A stretch of 64,000 nucleotides of DNA from Phoronis australis (taxonomy: Eukaryota > Phoronida > Phoronidae), in the NCBI GenBank assembly GCA_002633005.1, contig NMRA01000005.1:1535236-1599235 (forward strand), given 5' to 3'. Every line of letters begins with the position of its first letter. Within the stretch, counting starts at the first letter, position 1. Shown piece by piece: positions 55,716 through 64,000 of this stretch. Below the pieces are notes generated by a model. The model did not search any database. It saw nothing but the letters and a program-made list of their open reading frames with translations, and was not told the DNA's origin. The position numbers and the translations under genes are program-made.

Positions 55716-58700
55716 ATAGAGCTCGATACTCCGAGGGTGTACAAGTTAGAAGGCAAATTATGCGACAAATGAAAACGTTTTCAAAAGGACCTTGAGTCCG
55801 AAGGTTCACAAATCCAACAAAAAGAAGGTCTAGTTGAAGCTATTGACGAGGTCCAAAATTTGATAATGTAACTAAATGTAGCAGCTCAGTAAGCATTGAC
55901 GAAATTTGTTTGGATCCCATTGAGGAGCACTGGCTCTTCGAATCACTTATTTCAAACGGCACGGTATAGAAACTAACTCCAATTTTTTTCACGAAACCAC
56001 TTTTCAGAACCTCGTGTCCTGAAAGATCGAACGTTTACTTTTGAAAATGATAAGCTTTATTCGGACAGTGGATATTAAGAGTTATGGATTCTTGGTCTAG
56101 CTAACCTTGAAACTGAGGAATACCGTTATTTCATACCTTCGGCCCAAACACCTTCTCACTTGTAGATTCCAATTCAGGTCGTATTGCTTTATCACTTTCA
56201 AGGGGTTCATTTTTAGCGACTTGTCCCAGTGCCCCAACAACCGGACTTTGGCTGACTAATATACAATCCACGTGTGGTAACTGAAGTTGCCAGCAGTAAC
56301 AATATATCAAATGTTTTGCAGGACCACTATGACGAAAGACATCAGAGTCAAACGGTGTGGTGCAGTTCATCTGTAAACGTCCTGGACGTGTGTACTCCTA
56401 TGTGCAACTTGTTTGCTTCGAATAAATGAAGTGAAAATTCTATTCGCTACTCATTCAGGCACTGTCTTTATTCATGTACACTGTTTATACCTGGTTCCAG
56501 GGCACAATCTCTCAAAAACTGCAAAATTTAGCAAAGGAGGAAAATAAATTATTAGTAAAACAACGGTGTCAATAACAATATCGAATTTCATTTGATAAAA
56601 ATATTTCAGAAGTGGTATCAGAAACACTGTTAATAATCTAAAATATGACCATTTCATTTTTGTTTTGTGAACGACGTTTAAATAATAGTATTTTAATGTT
56701 TCACATAAATCTGAAGAGCTATTTCTGAGAAGTGTACTTAACACTTCTTCTAGGGTCATACAGGATCTGAACAAGCAGGATCCACCACTGGCAACAAACC
56801 AAACATGTCGCTGAGCCACTAACACAAAAAGACATCAGAGTCAGAAAGGTAACAGAAGCCCGGAAGTTGCCTCTTGCGTCAGGCCACATGCCATGAGGTG
56901 CTGTCTTACTCGATGCATGAAGCACGATAGGGGTAACTGTTGTTATTGATAAGACTTTGGTATTCACCGGTTACCACTGTTTGGTGTCCATTTACGTTGT
57001 AATAGACTTCAAGTGTTGCCTTTATTTTAGTTGTACCCTTGGTTCTACTCATGTATTAATGCTTGGGCCGTGATGACGCACATTAACTGTAATGAATAGA
57101 TCTGCCTATTTGTCAGTTGTATTTACAATTCGCTTGGACTAGACGTTTGTTATTTTTCTTGCTTGTACTTTCGCGTTGACGCTAACGCACTTTCTAATCC
57201 CGCCCAATAATTACCCTAACATACCAGGAAAGGCGGCATGAATTAATCCAAAGGACGTTCAAGGTCACAAAGTACGTGCTGAATGGTGTTATTTGATTTC
57301 CTCTGGAGATGCCACAACCAGATGGAGATGAACAATGGTTCCCATGACCGATTTCTATCGGCGTAGAGACAAGGATTTTTCAATTGATCTCCGAGTGGCA
57401 AATTGAAAACTGTTGATTTGTTGATTGTTTGAAAAGTTCATTAATACAGGTTGTTGTCTATTTACGCGGTATAACCGTACCCCAACGATACCCTGTGAAC
57501 CTCGGATAACCAAAACGGATGACGAAGGATTTAAGACGAAAATTATGTGGGTGAACTAACGTTGTTTCCGTTTAATGCCACTATATATTTTGGATGCAGC
57601 CCGGCACTGTGAAGGTTCTCAAGTCCTGACACCCAGTGATACGGAAAATGAAATGTTTTTAAAAAGACCCTATTTGGCCAAGTGTTCACATCTCCGACAG
57701 AAAAGAAAGCTAGTTAGATCAAAACTGGTTTCAAGATTTATGATACCAGAAACCTCAACAGCAGCGGAACAGCAAAATTTTAGTGGCGGTAACCACTTTG
57801 TTTGCCTTCTTGCCAGAGGCACAGGCTCTTCTAAGAACTAGTGTCAAACAGGCTTGTGCTTCCAAATTACCGAATATTTTGCTCGAAATTGCCGTTTGGA
57901 ACCTCGTGTCATGAAAGTTTGAACTTTTTGCATTCGAACTAATGGGGTTTAGGACTTGTGTTGATCTTCGAATTTGAAGACTTAAAAACCGTGAGTTTAT
58001 ACCTTAGGTCATACCTTTCCTAATTTCTAGTTTTCATTTGAGGACATATAGGTTTTACTGCTTCGGAGGGGGTGATTTCCTTTTAACCTCATTGTAGATT
58101 TTTAGCTACTTGGCCTTTCGTCGATCCACTGGACTTTGGCTGACTAGTATACCGTTAGCATGCAGGATCTGACGTTGAGAACAGTGACATGGTACGAAAT
58201 GTGCTGCAGTACCACTTACACTAATGACACCAGAGACAAAAGGTATGGTGCTGCTAAGCTGTAAATCTCCTGTAAGTTACTTGTTTCGACTGCATGCGAG
58301 TTTGTTTAACATAGAAAAGTAAAGTGAAACATCTACTCGCCAGTCATTCAGGCATCTCTTTTTTCATTTACACTCTTTCTCACCTGGTTTCAGCTCATAT
58401 TCTCTCAAAAATCATAGTATTTAGCAAAAGACAGAGCTCATTGATAGTAAAACAGCGGTCACAATAACAAGGTCGAATTTACTTAAATGCTAAATTTTCC
58501 AGAAGTGATCTAGGAAAAACTCTTCATGTTCTAAAATATGAGCACTTCATTTTCGTTTTGTGAACTTCGTTTATATATTGGTATTTCAATGTTTTACATA
58601 AATGTAAACAGCTATTTCTGAGATGAATTTAAATATTCAAACTGTGAGAGAAATATACAGACTTTTTTAGGATCATACAGGACCTGAACAAGCAGCACCC

Positions 58701-59436
58701 TGACCTCGCTACCACTGGAAGAGAACCTAAGATGTCGCCGATAACCGACACAAAATAAAACCGGAGACGAAAAGGTAAAAAAGACCCGTAATTTGCACTT
58801 CCGTGAGAGCGCACGCTGTGAGATGCTGTCTTTCCAGATACATGAAGGACGATAGTGCTGATTAAATTATGTTATTGATAACATTTGGGTCTTGCATTTA
58901 CAGCTCTCCACCGGTGACAACTGTGTGGTTTCCAGATTATTGTAATAGTTCTTAAGGGTTGACTGTAGTTTTGTTGTACTCTGGGTTGTACTAAAGTATT
59001 AGTGTTTGGATGTGATGACGCACATGTACTTCAAATGAATGGATCTCTATGCATCCATCAAATCTATTACACTAGACATTTGTTGCAGGTCTTGGTGGTA
59101 CAATTTTGCAGACGCTAACGCTCTTTCTAAACCCGACTGACAATTGCACTAATACACTAATACAAGCCCTAACATACTAAAACAACGGCATGACTGAACC
59201 CAAATTACGTTCAAGACCCCAAAATGCATGCTGAATGGTGTTAATTGAATTCCTTTGCAGATTTCAGAAGCAGAAGCAGTATTGAAAATAATTGATTTGT
59301 CGACTGTTTGTAAATTTTCTTAATACACGTTTTTATCTATTTACACGTCATACCCATACCCACGATACGTTGGGACCTACGGATATCCAAAACGAAAGAA
59401 GTAAAGTAACGTTGCTTACGTTTCATAGTGCATTAG

Positions 59437-59446
59437 TATATATAAG
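59437..59446 (+). promoter_or_regulatory. TATA box, last array unit
   Basis: TATATATAAG followed by ACACATCGATACTC. The 57.58 kb unit has a weaker CTATATATTT at the same place. Confidence 0.4.
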
Positions 59447-59744
59447 ACACATCGATACTCTGAAGGTTCTCAAGTGTTATAACGCCTATAATACAACAAA
59501 TTGGAATTTTTTGAAAAGGTCCTGTGAAGCCAAAGGTTCACAAATCCGACTGAAAGGAATGCTAGTTAGTTCGACAATCTATGATACCAGAAATTAGTGA
59601 TGCAAAGTCATTGACAGGGGATCAGCACACTTTTAGTACCAGGAAACTAAAAATGTAAATAAAAGCAACAGCTCAGTGACCATTGCCAAACTTTTTGGAT
59701 CCTTTCGAGATGCTTTGGCTCTTCCATGAAGTAATTTCAAACAG

Positions 59745-60095
59745 GACATGGATGGACTTAGATCACTTTTGAATGACTATTTAATCGTCTGTGTAGTATC
59801 TCCTGCATATATCAATCATAATATGTATGACCATGGTCTTTTTCTGTTCTTGCTCTCAGTTGACGGTCTTTTTATACTTCTTGCAGTATGTGGACACTTT
59901 GGTTTACCACATGAACTTGAATATCACTATCAAGGAGGTACTGTTATGCATGTGTTTTAAAAGTTAATTGTTAGGTACTTCTATCAATATGGTGAACCAT
60001 TAAAGGCTGTGCAATAGATGGAACATTTGGTGATACCATATTATGGATGACTGTGACATCTCACGGTAACGGAGAAAACTATATGTTCAAGCCTT
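59745..60095. other. no gene seen after the array
   Basis: Unique sequence. A 70-codon hydrophobic frame (59748-59960) begins just at the array edge, without other support. Confidence 0.4.
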
Positions 60096-60100
60096 CTGAG
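60096..60100. repeat. target-site duplication CTGAG (left)
   Basis: Identical to 62766-62770 on the other side of the DNA transposon. Confidence 0.7.
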
Positions 60101-62765
60101 CAGTGGCGGATCAACGTTTTCTGTTAGGGGGGGGGGGGNGGGTTAGGATTCCCGCCAAGGTCGAATCCGAGGCTCGACGTGCCGAGCGGGGGGAGGTCGA
60201 GAGGGGGGTTTCCCTCCACCCGTGTAAGACAATTTTTTGTTTTTGTTGCCAAACAGTGAAATTTCCATGCATCCTGGTAAGTTTCTGGCAGTTCACATGT
60301 CTCTGGAGTTTTTCTTTAGATAATTTAAAACCCTTCTCAATTTCGTCACATGAACTTTGATCAAAACGTTCGTGAAACCATTTTTGTGCACATTTCGGTA
60401 TGAGTCTCGCCACCAGCAAAAAATTTTGGTGGAACATCTGCTTACACACACCTATTTTAGCATACGAAAAGTCGTGTACGAAAAAGTGTGGTATGTATAC
60501 AGGGGTTTAGGCAACTACCAAATATTCAAGAGCATAAGGAGCACCGACGGGGCGTAAAAACTTGAATATCAGATGATCGCGTAGCAGCAGCCTCGAGTTG
60601 TTCAAGAACGAAAACCGGAGTTCGAAAATAAACATGTATTCTGTCTCGTTACGAGAAAAACCAGTAAACGATGGTGATCTCAGCTCATAGTCTATTATTA
60701 AAAGCGACAATGAACAGTTAAGTATCACTTAATTTATTAAAATGAACCACGTTGACAACAATTGAAAAACGTCAAATGTATCGGGAAGCAAATCATCTGA
60801 AAACAGTTTCACGAAACCAAAACGTTCTGTACACATGGGTGAATAGATGTACAGGACCAGTTCGCAGAGGGATCAGATGTACACTGAGAGTACACAAAAA
60901 GGTTGGCCTGGTCCGTCACGAGACCAAAAGTACACCTGTGCAAATTATCCCTATAAAAATAGTCTATCTGCCGCGGGACCAAACACTACTGGCTGAGATA
61001 AATAGTTTTAGAAAGCACACTTTGGTAAAAACATCACAACACTTTACACAAATCAAACTGGCCTGGTCCGTTGCGAGACCTAAAGTGTACTATGCAAAAA
61101 GTTTTTAATTGAAAACTTTTCTTTAGACAGTGGTTGCTCATACGTGTATTTTACACATCTGGTGGTCAACTGCTGCGAGAGGTTGTCTAGGAAGGATTTT
61201 CGCACCGTTCAGTAGTACTCACTGGAAGAAACAAGTATTGAGACCGAATTTAACAACGCACTACGTGAAATAGATTTTGGATATGAATCAGATATAGCCA
61301 AATACAAACCAGAATCAGTTTCTGTGCGCTCATAGTCCCTCTGTTGTACTGGGAAAATTTGGCGTGTCTAAATATAATTTCTATTTCGTTTTCATTGTAC
61401 ACAAGCATAAAAAAACATTATATACAAACTGTGTAGAACATTAACTTATTACCTGGGTGTTTCTCCAGAAACGTTAGTCCTATCCTTCTGTTGTCTAGAC
61501 TGCCGAGGAATCTGTATATCGGATCCAATGGTTTGCTCGTCTTGGAAACATTCTAGCCAGACATCTTCGATGTTTGTTCCCAGCGCTTGCACTTCGTCAA
61601 TTGCTGTGTCAATGAGCTTGTAAGCCTCTACAATGTCAGCATCTTGTTTCGCAGCTCAGTTGGCACTAAGCGCCCTGAGGTTGCCAAATCCAATCAAAAG
61701 ACTTACATGCGCAACTAATTTGATCCGTTCATCATGGACTACTTCAAACCTCGACGATGTATCCCAGGACCAATTTGCATCTCCTGCAATTTTCGAAATA
61801 AACGTCCCAATGTCTGAAGGCTTGAAACCCGGAGTACTAACATCAAATAAATGCCCATGGACATGGACGTTTCATCGGTTGGGCCTTTCTGCGGAAATTC
61901 CCAGTATAAAAGACGGTAGGGGTGCTTATTGCAGGTAGAAAGACGGTAGGTGTTGAGGTCGGAACTAGGGCTCCTTTGGAGGCCTATTGAACATCGCACG
62001 AGTCCTGAAAGACTTTGTTGTGAAAGTACAGCCTCCACGCAATTTCTGGTACTGTACACTGTTCGCGAATGCGGTCACTTTGTCAATGTGAGTGCCCCTT
62101 GGTCATTCCTTGTATAGACATAACTTGTTAAAGTGCATCTTCAAACGGACTCGCCACCAGACCACGGCACCCGCCACAATAGCAATTCTTCGGAAAAAGA
62201 TTTTTTTTCAAAAATATTACATGTATATATGTACACTGTATGATATTGCGCAAGACAACTTTACTATACATGTACACCAGCTAAATTCGAGTTGCAAACT
62301 TGTGGAGTGTAATAGCATAACACGGCATGACAGATGAGGTAAAAACGTTGCTCGCCAATTCACCTGAATATCAGGGTTGCGCACTACAAAATATCCCCTA
62401 ATCAAATCAAAACATATTTTAAAGTAAAGAAACTAATTTATACCTAAAACAATCAGCTATAGAGCTAATCTTTCAGCGGTATATCCATCTAAAATGCTTG
62501 GCTACTTCAGAAGTGTCGACGGAAGTGCGCGCACAATTGATCTCCGCGCGTTTTGCCGATGAGCCACGAAGACTCGAAATGCTTTGATTTTAATAACAGC
62601 AATTCACAATGCAAAAAATTATATTTTCAGAGTGAACCCCCCCTCAATTGTTTCCAAGTTGGTTTATTTGGGGTTTACACACGTTGGCTGTGCCGTTTTT
62701 TGTTTTGCTGGAGACGTTTTTGATTTTTTTCCTTTTGGGTCATGGCCCCCGTAGATCCGCCACTG
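60101..62765. mobile_element. hAT-like DNA transposon, defective
   Basis: It begins CAGTGGCGGATCAACG and ends CGTAGATCCGCCACTG: 12 of 12 terminal bases are inverted (CAGTGGCGGATC), flanked by CTGAG on both sides. The G-rich tract at 60127-60143 includes the single N at 60139. A hAT-type transposase fragment is on the minus strand (61453-61642). The rest of the ~2.7 kb has no intact transposase; a plus-strand 118-codon frame (60752-61108) contains two similar segments (GLVRHETK and AWSVARPK). hAT elements usually make 8-bp duplications, so either three bases have changed or the class is different. Confidence 0.75.
61453..61642 (-). pseudogene. hAT transposase fragment (DUF4371/ZMYM1-like)
   Basis: Downstream of a TGA, the frame reads KQDADIVEAYKLIDTAIDEV...IEDVWLECFQD...SDIQIPRQSRQQKDRTN and ends at a possible donor, CCCAG|GTAATA. 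The DIVxAYxLID...IPR-x-x-x-RQ-x-x-R-x-N pattern is that of the helical insertion region of hAT transposases related to vertebrate ZMYM1-like and P52rIPK-like proteins (from memory). The N-terminal zinc finger, catalytic residues and C-terminal dimerisation domain were not found, so it is a remnant. A second open stretch upstream (61707-61870, HVHGHLFDVSTPGFKPSDIG) is not recognised. Confidence 0.55.
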
Positions 62766-62770
62766 CTGAG
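62766..62770. repeat. target-site duplication CTGAG (right)
   Basis: Partner of 60096-60100. 62771-63034 shows no feature. Confidence 0.7.
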
Positions 62771-63034
62771 TAATTAGAAAATACCATATGTGCAGTCTCC
62801 CTGCCAGGAATCAGTTGCTTATCTCTTTCTGTGTTCCTATGCACACATGTAGCACGCGCCGAGTGGTGGAATTTGGACATGTTCAATATCTCATATCTTT
62901 ATGTGTTCAAGCGTTTTATAACTTTTTAATAAAATTGAAGGTACTCTGTGTACTGTTTTGAGGCTCATTATTGTAAATCGACTCTAAGATAACATATTTA
63001 CCTGTTTTGATGTCACCTGAATGACATTTCCAAT

Positions 63035-63922
63035 GTCATTGCCTGTGGTATGAATGTATCCGATCTCAAGTTTCCTTCTGCATTCTGCACACTTGATCGT
63101 GCAGTTTGTAATAGGGTTTTTATTTTAAAATAGTATTAGTATTGGTTAAATTTTGTTCAATCTATCACAATGTTAATTTTAAGCGTGAGTTTTACACGGT
63201 CAAATTTTGATGCTGTTTACTTTTACTCAAAATATATCTGCAATAAAAATTATCGTATCCCATCATACCCATATGTTTATATCGAGTATCAACCAAGCAG
63301 TCGCCTGGGTTTATGTTGGAACAAAGCATGCATGTGGTGGACTGGACGTTCTGGATTCAACACGAGGTAATTGCCGTCAAAACCTTCGAAATGTGCGTTG
63401 GTTACTAAATAAATGTCACACGAAGGATATTGCACTGGACGACATCAATAACACGTTTCTGTAAACAGTTATTAAAAAAGATTCACGGAACAGCCATGAC
63501 ATCGCTTAATATACGTAGCAGGATATCTGGAAACGGACACAGCAAAGTACTAACCTATTTTGAAGTCCTTGCCTGTGGTATGAATAAATCCGATATCACA
63601 ATTCCTTCTAAACTACGTACATTGTCGAGTAAGTCAGTGTGTCCATACAACAAGCAGTGGTGCAGTAATAGGGTTTTTATTTTGAAATAGTCTTAGTATT
63701 AGTTAACGATTGTTAAATCTATCACTATGCCTTATTTTAGGCGAGAGTTTTCCATGGCCCAAATTTGAGGCTGTTGTCTTACATTTACTCAAAATATTTC
63801 TGCAATCAACTTTGTTGTCCACTTCCTACCCATGATTCTATCGAGTACCAACAAACCAATCACCCTTGTATATAATGCTAAAAAGCATGCATGTGGTTGA
63901 CTGGCGATGTGATTGTCGTCAA

Positions 63923-63926
<4 letters not shown>
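63035..63926 (+). repeat. direct duplication, ~530 bp spacing
   Basis: 63035-63385 and 63565-63926 match in order: TTGCCTGTGGTATGAAT, AATAGGGTTTTTATTTT, TCAATCTATCAC / TAAATCTATCAC, TTTACTCAAAATAT, ATCGAGTA, AAAGCATGCATGTGG and GTCAAAAC. An 85-codon frame in the first copy (63207-63464) is not kept in the second, which argues against coding. Confidence 0.6.

Positions 63927-64000
<74 letters not shown>
63923..64000. repeat. (ACGGCA)n hexanucleotide array
   Basis: Thirteen perfect 6-bp units, continuing past the window edge. The lack of any variation suggests a young, still-changing array or an assembly artefact at a contig end. Confidence 0.95.

Larger units (their letters stand above)
38396..59744 (+). 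repeat. large diverged tandem array, 9 or more units
   Basis: A marker reading GAGATGCTGTCTTACCCGAT recurs at 38396, 42200, 45184, 48250, 49771 (truncated), 51582, 52797, 55101, 56895 and 58820, always followed by a degenerate ATGAAGGACGATAGAG and GTGTGTAAC. Between markers the same modules recur in order: a CTTGCTGG / CTAATCCCGACTAACAATT block, a TGGTTCCCGTGATCGATT block, a TTTACACGCCATACCCATAC block, a TATA box, an exon-like segment Y (GTGTACCAAAAGTGCTGCAGG type), an AT-rich block and an exon-like segment X (GGTCATACAGGATCTGAAC type). The basic unit is about 1.85 kb (55.7, 57.6, 59.4 kb); others are lengthened by insertions or shortened by deletions. The array stops abruptly near 59744. Confidence 0.85.

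Overview
This window is nuclear DNA of an animal, most likely a marine invertebrate. It is AT-rich and bacterial-style ORFs are absent. It has short exons bounded by GT/AG splice sites, tRNA-derived SINEs, LINE relics, a Ty3/gypsy LTR retrotransposon, many small inverted-repeat elements, microsatellites and one assembly gap (294 N). I cannot name the species. Most of the window is repeats; only a few stretches look like host genes.

Left part (1-20 kb). The best host gene is on the minus strand, from about 20.0 kb down to 3.2 kb. Five exons with consensus splice sites and compatible phases encode a multi-pass membrane protein that I do not recognise, ending just before an AATAAA signal. Its introns hold a LINE tail, MITE-like elements and a head-to-head hammerhead-like hairpin (19.45 kb). 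Also within its span is a minus-strand THAP-domain coding exon split by a complete but decayed Ty3/gypsy element (8496-12945), with a 5-bp target duplication on both sides. A small two-exon plus-strand gene (13659-14769) follows.

Middle (20-38 kb). This part is mostly unassigned sequence. It has a TATA-driven first exon at 22.4 kb, a CpG-rich candidate first exon at 29.8 kb (minus), and a possible first coding exon at 34.5 kb (minus). It also has a segmental duplication (30.6-31.5 and 32.3-34.1 kb) whose second copy carries an extra ~1 kb insertion, a long-arm inverted-repeat element (35.5-36.7 kb) and a LINE reverse-transcriptase relic (36.7-37.5 kb).

Right part (38.4-59.7 kb). This is one large, diverged tandem array with at least nine units of roughly 1.2 to 3.8 kb. 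Units carry a conserved TATA box, exon-like segments with splice signals (mostly decayed, intact in single copies), and recombinant junctions. Two minisatellite blocks inside the array (43.3-44.8 and 50.2-51.1 kb) place CTCF-consensus-like sites about every 140 bp. Then come a hAT-like DNA transposon with terminal inverted repeats and a 5-bp duplication (60101-62765), a diverged direct duplication (63.0-63.9 kb), and a hexanucleotide array that runs off the window end.
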